Source of the DNA: Flavobacteriales bacterium UBA6770
Lineage (GTDB): Bacteria > Bacteroidota > Bacteroidia > Flavobacteriales_G > Salibacteraceae
Length of the DNA: 64,000 nucleotides
Assembly: GCA_905181875.1 (NCBI GenBank)
Contig: CAJIZH010000001.1
Coordinates: 1 to 64,000, forward strand
Reading direction: 5' to 3'
Shown here: positions 55,629 to 64,000 of the stretch, piece by piece
Layout: the number at the start of each line of letters is the position of its first letter
How positions within the stretch are numbered: the first letter of the stretch is position 1
Position numbers and translations under genes: made by a program
The notes under the pieces: generated by a model
Databases searched by the model: none
Seen by the model: the letters and a program-made list of their open reading frames with translations, nothing else
What the model was told of the DNA's origin: nothing

Positions 55629-58341
55629 GTTAACCGTTTTTCTTGCTTTTTTATCCGTTGTAAATGTCCTTTCAGCGCAAATCGATTACGTTCAAAACGA
55701 GCTTATCGTCAAGCTAAAACCGAATACTTCAATTTCTGAGATTTCTAAATCAACTCAGCGTTCAATCGGGATTATCGAAATGACTTCAATATTTCAGAAT
55801 ACAGATCCACGTGGTATTCGAAACACTGAAGAGGCTGACTTTAAAGTCTTTCATTCAATTTTCTTAAATGGAGAAGTTTCTGTTCTAAAAGCCGCAAGTG
55901 TTCTTTTTAAAACGGGTTTATTCGAATACGTTGAACCGCGATATATAGGAGAATTGGCATATACCACAAATGATCCCGGTCTGTCAACACAATATGCATT
56001 GCAACTGATTCAAGCGCAAGATGCTTGGGACTTAAATAAAGGAAGTTCAGCCGTCTTAATTGGATTAGTAGACGCAGGAATTGATACGAGTCATTTTGAT
56101 CTTAAAGGAAAGTATTTCGAAAATACCTCCGATCCAGTTAATGGAGTAGACGATGATAATGATGGGTTTATCGATAATTATTGGGGCTGGGATTTTAGAT
56201 CCAAAACCGGAAATGTTCAATTCACAGGAGGAGTGGATCACGGTGCTCAAATGTCAGGAGTTATTGCACCAAATACCGATAATGGAATTGGGATAGCAGG
56301 CATTGGCTTCAATTGTAAATTGTTGGGAGTAAAGGTAACTAATGGTTCTGCAGTGGTTTACGGTTACGAAGGAATTAAATACGCCGCAGACAAAGGGTGT
56401 AAAGTGATTAATTGTTCTTGGAACATAAAAGCCTATTCTAAGTTTGGTGAAGAAATGGTCGATTATGCCACTTCAAAAGGAGCGCTAGTTGTAGCAGCAA
56501 CAGGAAATCAAGGAAAAGCAGATAATAACTACCCGGCGCAGTATAAAAATGCACTGGCGGTTACCAATACTGATTTGAATGACAACCGTGTAAGTAGTTC
56601 AAATATTGGGTATTACGCCGATATTTCGGCTCCAGGGTTAAATGTAGTATCCACAACTCCGATTAATGGATACAAAAGAAATTCGGGTACTTCTTATAGT
56701 TCTGCTCTGGTTTCTGGAGCAGCTGCTTTGTTAGCTAGTTACGCCCCAAGTCTTTCGCCTCAAGAATTGAAATACAGACTAAAAGCAGGGTCAGAATCGT
56801 TGTATAGAAACGGTAAAAACAGTTTTTATAAAAATAAATTAGGCGTTGGTAGATTGAATATTTACAAGGCAATGGCATTTAAGAATGCTTGGCTCGAAAT
56901 AGATAGTATTGCGTTTTCTGATATTGAAGGAGGTGCTATTGAACAAGCAGATACCGTTGAGGTGAGTGCTTGGATTGCAAATTATTTGAATAACGAAAAT
57001 GGTGTAAGGGTTACACTTAGAGATTTATCAAATTATGCGACAGTTCTAGATTCCTTTTGGGTCATTCCTTTCATGGCGAAAGACCAAAAAGAGAATAATG
57101 CTTTAAATCCCTTTCGGATTATATTGGATTCAAGTATTCCACAAAATGAAGAACTTGAGTTTGAGATTGAAATTATTTCTCAAAACGATACCAATACTTT
57201 TGGGTTCTCAATACCAGTTAATCCTAACTATAGAGATATTACAATTAACAAACTCCACATGACTATTGGAAGTCGTGGAACTTTTGGATATTACGAATAC
57301 CCTGAAAAGAAAGGAATTGGAGTGACCTATAACGGAGGCAGTCAGATGCTTTATGAAGGTGGACTAATCATAGGACAAGGTGTTGATGGAAATTCGAAAG
57401 TTGTAGATCGCATAAGAGGTATTCGAGATGTTGAGCAAACTGATTTTAGAACCACTTCGGGATTACAAGAAATAACCCCACCAACATCAGACTTAGGATT
57501 CTATTCTCAATTTGATGATCAGAATTCTAAAAGCTCTATAAATATAACGATTGATCAATCTACAAGAGCTTGGAAAAAGACGAGTCACGATAGTTATGTG
57601 ATTATCGATTACGTTATAAAATCGAAATCAAACCAAAAATTAGAGAATATCTATGTTGGACTTTTTGCCGATTGGGATTTGGACGATTCTGAGAAAAACA
57701 GAGCGCAATACGATGGCCAACGATACATGGCGTATACCTATTCTGAAACTGCAAATGTTCCTGTTACAGGTATACAGTTATTGAGTGAATATGCTGATTG
57801 GCGGTGTTACTCCATCGATCATATAATTGGAGGAGAAGGTGGAGTTGACCTTACCGATAACGATGTGTTTAGTAAAGAAGAGAAATTCAAAGCTATTTCT
57901 AACTTTAGAGAAAACGCTGGCGAAGTTGGAGAAGGAGCAGATGTAATTCAACTCATAAGCACGGGACCTCATAATATTGAAGTTGGAGATTCACTTAAAG
58001 TTTCTTTTGCAATTCATGCTGCTGATAATCATGCTCAATTATTAGAAAACGCCGATAGCGCTTTTTACCAAGAGAATGGTGCTTTACCAATGAGTGTTGT
58101 GGAGATTTCAAATCAAGAAATCACCTTATTTCCAAACCCAAGTTCAGGAAAAGTAACCATCAAATCAAAGGAAGAAATTAACGCTAATTCAATACATCTA
58201 TTTAATTCTGTAGGAGAGGAAGTACCTTTTGAATACTCATTAAACAAAATGAATGTTATCCTAGAACTAAAAGAACCTCAAACGGGATTTTACTTTATAA
58301 AGACTAGCCAAAAGGCCTCTAAATGGTCTGTTATTCGATAA
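55615..58341 (+). CDS. Second subtilisin-like S8 protease with T9SS sorting domain
   Basis: The start is TTG at 55615, 14 bases inside the preceding gene. The signal peptide ends at LSVVNVLSAQ. The prodomain-like segment YVQNELIVKLKPNTSI is followed by the S8 domain: Asp in LIGLVDAGIDTSHFDL, a calcium-like DDDNDGFIDNYWGWDF, His in VDHGAQMSGVIAPN, Asn in ATGNQG, Ser in NSGTSYSSALVSGAAAL (Ala where Pro usually follows). C-terminal to it lie a long beta region and a type A T9SS domain (ITLFPNPSSGKVTI, LFNSVGEE, TGFYFIKT). Only distantly similar to its neighbour, so this is a tandem of different subtilisins rather than a fresh duplication. Confidence 0.92.
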   Translation: MLNIRLTVFLAFLSVVNVLSAQIDYVQNELIVKLKPNTSISEISKSTQRSIGIIEMTSIFQNTDPRGIRNTEEADFKVFHSIFLNGEVSVLKAASVLFKTGLFEYVEPRYIGELAYTTNDPGLSTQYALQLIQAQDAWDLNKGSSAVLIGLVDAGIDTSHFDLKGKYFENTSDPVNGVDDDNDGFIDNYWGWDFRSKTGNVQFTGGVDHGAQMSGVIAPNTDNGIGIAGIGFNCKLLGVKVTNGSAVVYGYEGIKYAADKGCKVINCSWNIKAYSKFGEEMVDYATSKGALVVAATGNQGKADNNYPAQYKNALAVTNTDLNDNRVSSSNIGYYADISAPGLNVVSTTPINGYKRNSGTSYSSALVSGAAALLASYAPSLSPQELKYRLKAGSESLYRNGKNSFYKNKLGVGRLNIYKAMAFKNAWLEIDSIAFSDIEGGAIEQADTVEVSAWIANYLNNENGVRVTLRDLSNYATVLDSFWVIPFMAKDQKENNALNPFRIILDSSIPQNEELEFEIEIISQNDTNTFGFSIPVNPNYRDITINKLHMTIGSRGTFGYYEYPEKKGIGVTYNGGSQMLYEGGLIIGQGVDGNSKVVDRIRGIRDVEQTDFRTTSGLQEITPPTSDLGFYSQFDDQNSKSSINITIDQSTRAWKKTSHDSYVIIDYVIKSKSNQKLENIYVGLFADWDLDDSEKNRAQYDGQRYMAYTYSETANVPVTGIQLLSEYADWRCYSIDHIIGGEGGVDLTDNDVFSKEEKFKAISNFRENAGEVGEGADVIQLISTGPHNIEVGDSLKVSFAIHAADNHAQLLENADSAFYQENGALPMSVVEISNQEITLFPNPSSGKVTIKSKEEINANSIHLFNSVGEEVPFEYSLNKMNVILELKEPQTGFYFIKTSQKASKWSVIR

Positions 58342-58359
58342 ACTCTATAAAGCGCTTGA

Positions 58360-58405
58360 TTAAGTGAATCTTATCCCTTAATTTAGAATTCATTAATTCA
58401 CTTAA
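58360..58405. repeat. Inverted repeat upstream of the SPFH gene
   Basis: TTAAGTGAAT (58360-58369) and ATTCACTTAA (58396-58405) are perfect inverted copies with a 26-base loop. The right arm ends 11 bases before the SPFH ATG. It could be a terminator-like hairpin of the protease gene, an operator or a translation-control hairpin. Confidence 0.5.
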
Positions 58406-58416
58406 ATAAAGACACC

Positions 58417-59352
58417 ATGTATGCAATCATAGTTTTAGTAATTATCGTTTTCGCGCTGTTTGATTCCGTCGTAATTGTTCCGGAAAAGTCTTCTAGAATT
58501 ATTCAACGATTGGGTAAGTTCCAGCGCATTGCCGGTCCAGGTTTAACGTTTAAGTTGCCAATTTTAGACAGGGTAGCAGGAACTATTTCGTTAAAGATTC
58601 AGCAATTGGATGTCGATATTGAAACAAAGACTATGGATAATGTTTTTGTGGATATGAAAGTTTCTGTTCAATATGTAATTCAACCCTTAAAAATCTGGGA
58701 TGCTTTTTACAAGTTAGAAGATCCCATTCAGCAGATTTCTTCATATGTATTTGATGATGTACGAGCAGAGGTTCCCAAATTAGACTTGGATGATGTTTTC
58801 TCTCGAAAAGAAGATATTGCAATTGCAGTAAAAAGAAACCTTTCTGAAGCAATGGACACTTATGGTTTCGAAATCGTAAAAACATTGGTTACCGATATTA
58901 ATCCCGATTCGCATGTAAAAGATTCTATGAACAGAATCAACGCAGCAAAGCGAGATAAAGAAGCAGCTAGAGAAGAAGCAGAAGGAGAAAAAATTACGAT
59001 TGTAAAACGTGCTGAAGCTGATGCAGAAAGCAAGCGATTGCAAGGTGAAGGTATCGCCCAGCAGCGATTAGAGATTATTCGTGGATTTAAAGAATCGGTT
59101 GAAGATTTTCAAAAATCGTTAAATTCTATTGATGCACAGGAGATTATGCAGTTTGTGTTAATGACTCAGTATTTCGATACCTTAAACAGTATTGGAAGCA
59201 ACTCTAATAGTAATACACTTATGATTCCTCATTCTCCTGCTGCTATGAATGACTTTTTTCAACAGATCGTATCTGGAACAGTATTGGCTAAAAAAGCTGA
59301 AGAAGGCGATGAAGCAAGAGTAGAGGATTTGAAGAAAGATTCTGGTAAATAG
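58417..59352 (+). CDS. SPFH/Band 7 (stomatin-like) membrane protein
   Basis: Stomatin-type membrane scaffold protein, 311 residues. One N-terminal hydrophobic helix (YAIIVLVIIVFALFDSVVIV) is followed by the band 7 domain (VVIVPEKSSRIIQRLGKFQRIAGPGLTFKLPILD, QLDVDIETKTMDNVFVDMKVSVQYVI, DDVRAEVPKLDLDDVFSRK). An Ala/Glu/Lys-rich coiled coil follows (RINAAKRDKEAAREEAEGEKITIVKRAEADAESKRLQGEG, about 170-220). Likely forms oligomeric rings at the inner membrane. No NfeD partner gene is adjacent. Confidence 0.94.
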   Translation: MYAIIVLVIIVFALFDSVVIVPEKSSRIIQRLGKFQRIAGPGLTFKLPILDRVAGTISLKIQQLDVDIETKTMDNVFVDMKVSVQYVIQPLKIWDAFYKLEDPIQQISSYVFDDVRAEVPKLDLDDVFSRKEDIAIAVKRNLSEAMDTYGFEIVKTLVTDINPDSHVKDSMNRINAAKRDKEAAREEAEGEKITIVKRAEADAESKRLQGEGIAQQRLEIIRGFKESVEDFQKSLNSIDAQEIMQFVLMTQYFDTLNSIGSNSNSNTLMIPHSPAAMNDFFQQIVSGTVLAKKAEEGDEARVEDLKKDSGK

Positions 59353-59776
59353 ATAACGAAGTTTATTGTTATTGTTCGGCTTTGGTTTCGAAACGCCGGT
59401 AACAGTTTTAAATAAGGTGCAGCAATACTGCTGTTGCCTTTCGGAAATAGTACCATCCGTCATTCCTGCGCAGGCAGGAATCTGAAGCTCTATTAATTAC
59501 CTAGATGTCAGTAGCATTTTTGAACATGAAGGCAGGTATAGGTTCAATATTCACAGCAATATATAAGTATTAGTTTCTAATATACTTTGAAGACTTTCCT
59601 AGTATTGAAGAAGTCCGCGTTAGGGATAAAGATTAGAAACGGTGGAAACGAGAGTATAAGCTGAATTTAATCAAAATAGCAACTCCGGATTTGAAAGCAT
59701 CAAATAAACAAATTCCAGATTATCGATTACTGTTTTGCAGTATTGACGATGTTTAACGGAATTGTAAGCGGAGCTT
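59353..59776. other. Gene-free spacer with one palindromic repeat
   Basis: Between the convergent SPFH and lytic transglycosylase genes. The only structure seen is the GTCATTCCTGCGCAGGCAGGAAT hairpin (59459-59481). No ORF with protein features and no clear terminator T-run. Confidence 0.5.
59459..59481. repeat. GTCATTCCTGCGCAG-type palindromic repeat
   Basis: ATTCCTGC (59462-59469) and GCAGGAAT (59474-59481) pair perfectly around GCAG. The left end GTCATTCCTGCGCAG matches 33623-33637 at 13 of 15 positions, so both belong to one dispersed intergenic repeat family. Confidence 0.55.
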
Positions 59777-61193
59777 TTACTCTAAAGGTATCAAGTTCTT
59801 GTAATGTTCATACCCTGCCATTATATTTTTGACATAATTGTAGGGCTCTTTACCACGACAATAACCATGTTTACAAACGTCATCGGTATAGAATTTACTC
59901 TCCGATTTTTTTAGAATATAATCCTCGACATTATCACCCCAAATGGTAGGATCAGCGCCGAATTTGTCAGCAAGATTTTTTGCATCAATTATATGTCCTA
60001 GACCAACGTTATAAGATGCAAGTACGAATTTTTGACGTTCAGTTTCGTTATCAATGCTTTTAGCCCAAAATTCATTAATCCAGATTAAGTATTTAACTCC
60101 AGCTCGAATATTTGCATGAGGTATTTCAATATTTGAGCTATCTAGCCCATAAGCCGCAGCAGTATGGGGGACCAGTTGCATTAATCCATAAGCGCCAGCC
60201 CAAGACTCAGCAGCTGCATCAAATTTTGACTCTTGGAATATTTGAGCAGTTAGTAATCGCCAGTCCCAATTAATCTCCAATGCTTCTTGTTTTATTATTT
60301 CATCATAAGGGGAAATTTGGCCTCCAGACACCGATGAATAATCACTTTGGAGTTTTCGTTTTAGGTTAGTTCTAGCTTTAAAGTACTTTGTGTAAATCGT
60401 ATAAAAATCGGTGTGATTCTTTTCTTTTTCCAACCATTCATTTGCTGCTGAAAGCAATGCGGTATCGCTGTGTCTAAATGCCCATGCAATATTTTGTTCT
60501 AAACTAATATCTAAATCAATATTTAGATTACCATGCATTTTTTTCTGGACTTTAGCGACATTTTCGTCTGCTACAGTGTAATCGATTTCTCCTTTTGAAA
60601 CTGCTTCTATCAGTTGAAGCGTCATATTCATAGCAACTGAAGTATCGTTGTTGTTTACCGCTACAATATTTATGGCTTCATCAAGCTCTCCACTTATATT
60701 TTGCAAACGTTCTAAAAATGAAGATTCAGACCAAACATGAACAGTGTTATTTGAAAGTTGCTCGAGTTCCGTTAACAGTGAATCTCTAATATTTCGTTGA
60801 ACTAAAACTTGATGTGTTTTATGAATTGAATTGGTAAAAGCAACGCGTTTTTTTCGATTTGCAGTTGAGGTTATGTTAGCAGCTAATACGTCGCCTATAC
60901 CTTGATTTAGATAGTGCATCATACTATCCAAATTGTAAACAACTTTAACTTCTAATTCAACTCCAATATGTTTAGTGAATCGTTCGAGCAATTCATATTC
61001 AAAACCCATTGGCCGTCCTTTATAAATGAAATAGCTGGTGGTAGAATTATCCACCAAGGCAACTAGTTTGTTCCGACTTTTTATTGAATCAAGATCAAAA
61101 GAATAGCTTTTGGGCACTGCAATGCCATCCCTGTTCTGGACCACAAGAAGAAACTAAAATTGAAATTATGGATAATAGTATAGCGGACCTCAC
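59777..61193 (-). CDS. MltF-like membrane-bound lytic transglycosylase (N-terminal frameshift)
   Basis: Cleaves peptidoglycan glycan strands. An N-terminal periplasmic solute-binding (SBP_bac_3) domain (LVALVDNSTTSYFIYKGRPMGFEYELLERF, about residues 25-260) is followed by an SLT lysozyme-like domain (about 275-440) with catalytic Glu in FQESKFDAAAESWAGAYGLMQLVPHTAAAYGL. The uninterrupted frame begins at a GTG (61144) and lacks any signal. A GTG at 61193 opens a clear lipoprotein signal, RSAILLSIISILVSSCG, one base out of frame; joining them needs removal of one base near 61141-61145. The same N-terminal layout (lipoprotein plus SBP domain) is standard for MltF. Confidence 0.88.
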
Positions 61194-61227
61194 GTGCCCA
61201 AATTAATCCAAATAGATTGAATAGGTG

Positions 61228-61413
61228 TTACAACACCTTTACTAAAACCCAATAGAAGGCTATTACTGAAAAAATGATTAAGAAAAGTATGGAAACTCCT
61301 TTATAATGAGCCATTATGATTTTGCGATCTTTCCAATAGGCAAAAATCATGACTAGAATGAAAACAACTAAGAAAAATCCGGCGAACTTAAGTTGTCCTG
61401 AGCTAAAATCCAT
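61228..61413 (-). CDS. Small two-helix membrane protein
   Basis: Sixty-one residues: a short FSSGQLKFAG start, helix 1 (FFLVVFILVMIFAYWKD), a basic loop (RKIIMAHYKG) and helix 2 (ILFLIIFSVIAFYWVLVKVL). Similar short proteins beginning MDFSSGQLKF occur in Bacteroidota without known function. It starts 2 bases after the thioredoxin stop, so the two are coupled. Confidence 0.75.
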   Translation of the reverse strand: MDFSSGQLKFAGFFLVVFILVMIFAYWKDRKIIMAHYKGVSILFLIIFSVIAFYWVLVKVL

Positions 61414-61415
61414 TG

Positions 61416-61967
61416 CTATTTATTTGGTGCATTTGTAGTCGTTTGTTCAGCATTTTGCTGTATTTGTTTTACTACATAATTATGATAATGCTTGTATTGA
61501 TCGGTGCCGAAAAATAATAAGATACTGGCAAATGGAGTCGTTTGTTTGTATCCAGCAATTACATGAATCCTACTCATGTTTTCATCCAACAAGGCATAAG
61601 AAGGGTAAGACATTTGACCGTCAAGTAGCGAATAGGCAAATAAATGGGTACCTCTTTTACCACCAGGATTAAGATTGTAAAAATCAAAGTTGTTGAAGTT
61701 CACGGAGTCCTTTTGTTCTGCATTAAACTTAACCGCATAGTAATACTGATTCATGAACTGAACCACATTAGCATCTTTAAAAGTAGAAGCATCCATTTTT
61801 TTACACCAACCACACCAATCGGTATATAGATCAATGAAGATCTTCTTTTTCTGCGTTTTCATCGCTTCCTGAGCCTCTTCAATGGTCAACCAATTAATGC
61901 TAGGAGCTTCTTGAGCACTCAGTTGTATTGAAAAGGCAATAAAAATGATTAATATAATTTTTTTCAT
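61416..61967 (-). CDS. Secreted thioredoxin-family protein
   Basis: The signal peptide ends near residue 18 (IQLSAQ). Thioredoxin_7/DUF255-like domain: KKIFIDLYTDWCGWCKKMDASTF with the redox CGWC motif, then VVQFMNQYYYAVKFNAEQ, GGKRGTHLFAYSL and a YPSYALLDE segment containing the cis-Pro region. Length of 183. Probably a periplasmic thiol oxidoreductase acting in reductive or cytochrome-maturation-like roles; partner unknown. Confidence 0.9.
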   Translation of the reverse strand: MKKIILIIFIAFSIQLSAQEAPSINWLTIEEAQEAMKTQKKKIFIDLYTDWCGWCKKMDASTFKDANVVQFMNQYYYAVKFNAEQKDSVNFNNFDFYNLNPGGKRGTHLFAYSLLDGQMSYPSYALLDENMSRIHVIAGYKQTTPFASILLFFGTDQYKHYHNYVVKQIQQNAEQTTTNAPNK

Positions 61968-62072
61968 GGTATTCGTTTGCTCAGCAAATATATGGGTATA
62001 TTAATCTGTATACCTATTACATTGACAATCAGCTTACCTTTATGGATTGTAATTGAGAGAATTTAAAGCACA

Positions 62073-62100
62073 AAAAAAGCGGAACAAGTCCGCTTTTTTA
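62073..62100 (-). terminator. Terminator of the POT transporter gene
   Basis: GCGGA (62079-62083) and TCCGC (62089-62093), extended by A/T-runs on both sides, form a hairpin. On the minus strand it reads AAAAAGCGGACTTGTTCCGC followed by a T-run, 18 bases past the transporter stop. Confidence 0.8.
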
Positions 62101-62117
62101 TAAAGTTTTAGCTGAGA

Positions 62118-63602
62118 TTAATTAACCCCATGCATTAATTTTTTGATTGGCTTATTCAATAGGATAATTATAACAGCAATTATCAATAAAACAAAACCAA
62201 TAGTTGTGAATATTGAAACGTACTGCTCAAGACCAGCTTGACCTGTTACAGGCTCTCCGCCATGACTACCCGTAATGGAGGCGATTTTACCTCCAACATA
62301 ATTTGCAATTGCAAAACTTAAGAACCAAGCTCCCATTGCAGTTCCTGCAATATTCTTAGGTGCCAGTTTAGTTACCATTGATAGTCCAATTGGAGATAAG
62401 AACAGTTCGCCAGTTGTGTGCAACATGTACAAGAAGAACAACGTCAATAATGGAACTTGAAAAGCTTCATTAGCGAATTGCATACCTACTTGCGTTAATA
62501 AGAATCCAGCCGCAAGCTGAATAATACCAAAAGCAAACTTTAAAGGAATACTCGGGTTTTTGCCCATTTCGGAAAGTTTCACCCACATGATAGAAAAAAC
62601 AGATCCAAACGTGATAATGAAAAAGGGATTAAAAAATTGTGTCATAGATGCTGGCATTAGCCAACCTAATATTTCTCTATCAACATTTCTATCGGCAAAC
62701 AAGGTAAGAGAAGTTCCTGCTTGCTCAAAACAAGCCCAAAAAGTAATATTGATTATCATGAAAATGATTAACGCAATCATTCTGTCTTTCCAAATTGCAG
62801 TGCCGTTCTCAGCATCTTCTTTTTTACCAGCAGAGACAAGCATCCAAGATACATAGCCAAATAGGGCAAGAAGGATATAATCTAGCCATTGGTTTTGCAT
62901 TATAAGGATGTAACACAATGGAATCAGAAGGAAGGACCCAACCGTAATTACCTGTGTCATATTAATTTTACCAAAAACTTTTTTCTTTCCAGCCTCAGTT
63001 ATCTCTAACCCAGGTGCAGCAGCATATGTTTTTCTCTGACTCCAAAATATAAAAATGCCGAGGAGCATTCCAATTCCAGCCAAACCAAATCCTTTATCAA
63101 AGCCATAAACTTCTCCAACATAAGCTACGAGTGTTGTCGCTAACAATGCACCAATGTTGATTCCAATATAGAAAATTGTAAACCCAGAATCTCTTCTAGG
63201 GTCATTGTCTTCGTAAAGTTTACCTACGATAGTAGAAATGTTTGCTTTGAAATATCCATTTCCAATTATAAGCGCTCCCATTCCAATAAGCATCATATTT
63301 TCAGTCCCTCCAAGAATTATAAATTCTCCAAGTGCCATCATTAATCCACCAAGTATAACTGCATATCGGTACCCCAAGAACTGATCGGCTAATTTCCCAC
63401 CCATAATTGGAGCGGCATATACTAATCCAGTGTATGCGCCATAAATTAATGAAGCTTCTGCATCACCTTTGAGTAGAGATTTTACTAAATAGAGCGTCAA
63501 TAATGTACGCATTCCATAGTAGCAGAAACGTTCCCACATTTCCGAAAAGAACAAAGTCATTAACCCTTCTGGGTGTCCTTGTTTTACAGTAGTATCAGAC
63601 AT
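62118..63602 (-). CDS. POT-family proton-dependent di/tripeptide transporter
   Basis: Inner-membrane proton symporter of the PTR2/POT family, 494 residues with 12-14 helices. The family motif ExxERFxYY is visible as EMWERFCYYGMRTLLTLYLV. It also has GGKLADQFLGYRYAVILGG, GNGYFKANISTIVGKLY, GFTIFYIGINIGALLA and the C-terminal ELFLSPIGLSMVTKLAPK. Downstream of the DPP4-like peptidase gene on the same strand, which fits import of the dipeptides it releases. Followed by its own terminator. Confidence 0.95.
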   Translation of the reverse strand: MSDTTVKQGHPEGLMTLFFSEMWERFCYYGMRTLLTLYLVKSLLKGDAEASLIYGAYTGLVYAAPIMGGKLADQFLGYRYAVILGGLMMALGEFIILGGTENMMLIGMGALIIGNGYFKANISTIVGKLYEDNDPRRDSGFTIFYIGINIGALLATTLVAYVGEVYGFDKGFGLAGIGMLLGIFIFWSQRKTYAAAPGLEITEAGKKKVFGKINMTQVITVGSFLLIPLCYILIMQNQWLDYILLALFGYVSWMLVSAGKKEDAENGTAIWKDRMIALIIFMIINITFWACFEQAGTSLTLFADRNVDREILGWLMPASMTQFFNPFFIITFGSVFSIMWVKLSEMGKNPSIPLKFAFGIIQLAAGFLLTQVGMQFANEAFQVPLLTLFFLYMLHTTGELFLSPIGLSMVTKLAPKNIAGTAMGAWFLSFAIANYVGGKIASITGSHGGEPVTGQAGLEQYVSIFTTIGFVLLIIAVIIILLNKPIKKLMHGVN

Positions 63603-63689
63603 ATTTATTAATTTTTAGCATTGAATGAAGCCGACGAATATAAAATAATTGCCCGTTAAACCGTGAGCTTAATTTATTAGTTCGGGCGG

Positions 63690-64000
63690 CTACAAATTTT
63701 CCTCTACGTAATTGGTCAGCATCTGAAAGAGCTGAAGTCTTGTATTGCCGCCGTAGATGCCATGATTTTTATTAGGATACATCATGAAATCGAACTGTTT
63801 ATTTGCTTTTTGCAAAGCTGTAACCATTTCAATAGAGTTTTGAAAATGAACATTATCATCTCCAGTACCATGTATTAGAAGGTAGTTTCCTTTTAATGAA
63901 TCGACATGTGATATTGGTGAATTTTCGTCGTATCCTGAGTTTTCTTCAGGTGTTTGCATGTAGCGCTCTGTATAAATAGAATCGTAATATTTCCAATTCG
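63690..64000 (-). CDS. S9 (DPP4-like) prolyl peptidase, C-terminal end, cut by the window edge
   Basis: The frame is open to the window edge: NWKYYDSIYTERYMQTPEENSGYDENSPISH, a typical DPP IV segment just before the catalytic acid. The catalytic Asp is in LLIHGTGDDNVHFQN and the His in NKNHGIYGG; the nucleophile Ser lies beyond the window. Only about 103 C-terminal codons are seen. An ATG at 63959 is internal and not a real start. Releases N-terminal dipeptides (X-Pro or X-Ala). Confidence 0.9.
   Translation of the reverse strand, partial: NWKYYDSIYTERYMQTPEENSGYDENSPISHVDSLKGNYLLIHGTGDDNVHFQNSIEMVTALQKANKQFDFMMYPNKNHGIYGGNTRLQLFQMLTNYVEENL

Noticed and set aside
1-64000. tRNA, rRNA, riboswitch, prophage or insertion-sequence genes
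   Set aside because: No cloverleaf-like T-loop patterns, conserved riboswitch cores, integrase or transposase were recognised by eye; a covariance-model scan would be needed to exclude small RNAs.

Overview
The window comes from an AT-rich genome of the phylum Bacteroidota, most likely a free-living relative of Flavobacteriales. This rests on gene content: type IX secretion (T9SS) C-terminal sorting domains, a TonB-dependent receptor with a CarboxypepD_reg-like N-terminus, an S46 dipeptidyl-peptidase, BshA (bacillithiol synthesis), a fused E1 alpha/beta 2-oxoacid dehydrogenase, the MutL-rhomboid-rhomboid cluster, ribosomal protein THX, and Bacteroidota-type -33/-7 promoters (TTTG ... TAnnTTTG). 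No tRNA, rRNA, CRISPR array, transposase or phage gene was seen.

Layout. 0-8.5 kb: an envelope-folding operon of parvulin-type foldases (two PPIases and a lipoprotein between them) with a MoxR ATPase, then ElbB, a small esterase, an AI-2E-family permease, a nitroreductase and a DUF3817 protein. 8.5-16.5 kb: a decayed secreted-protein remnant, fdhD, a UshA-like phosphoesterase lipoprotein, an EEP-family phosphatase, two rhomboid proteases, mutL and a small membrane protein. 16.5-23.2 kb: an accessory stretch with a long intergenic inverted repeat, a T9SS/lamin-tail-domain gene interrupted by an in-frame stop, two outer-membrane-like proteins and a frameshifted GH3/serine-hydrolase gene. 23.2-39.2 kb: mostly housekeeping and metabolism (bshA, SUI1, a lipid kinase, an LTA-synthase-like sulfatase, E1 dehydrogenase, S46 peptidase, HU, THX, glycosyltransferases, cinA, rpmB), interrupted by an orphan C-terminal piece of a T9SS adhesin-like protein of different base composition. 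39.2-52.5 kb: an unusual histidine-motif lipoprotein, frameshifted photolyase and RNA methyltransferase genes, a coiled-coil protein with a 120-bp tandem repeat, yidD, dcd, cysS, folE, a TonB-dependent receptor and holA. 52.5-64 kb: an HsdR_N-like nuclease-fold protein followed by two overlapping secreted subtilisins, an SPFH protein, an MltF-like lytic transglycosylase, a thioredoxin, a POT peptide transporter and the 3' end of a DPP4-like peptidase running off the window.

Several genes act at the cell envelope and in protein and peptide use: foldases prepare outer-membrane and T9SS cargo, secreted subtilisins and S46/S9 peptidases degrade protein, and the POT transporter imports di/tripeptides.

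The most striking overall pattern is a set of about eight small indels plus one in-frame stop in genes that are otherwise well conserved. One is in cysS, which is normally essential. Most of the indels shift the frame by +1 in short homopolymers, so base-call or assembly error must be considered before biological decay. I found no convincing new multi-gene system. The best candidates for follow-up are the intergenic inverted-repeat families, the expanding 120-bp coiled-coil repeat, the orphan T9SS fragment and the HVHPF-motif lipoprotein.
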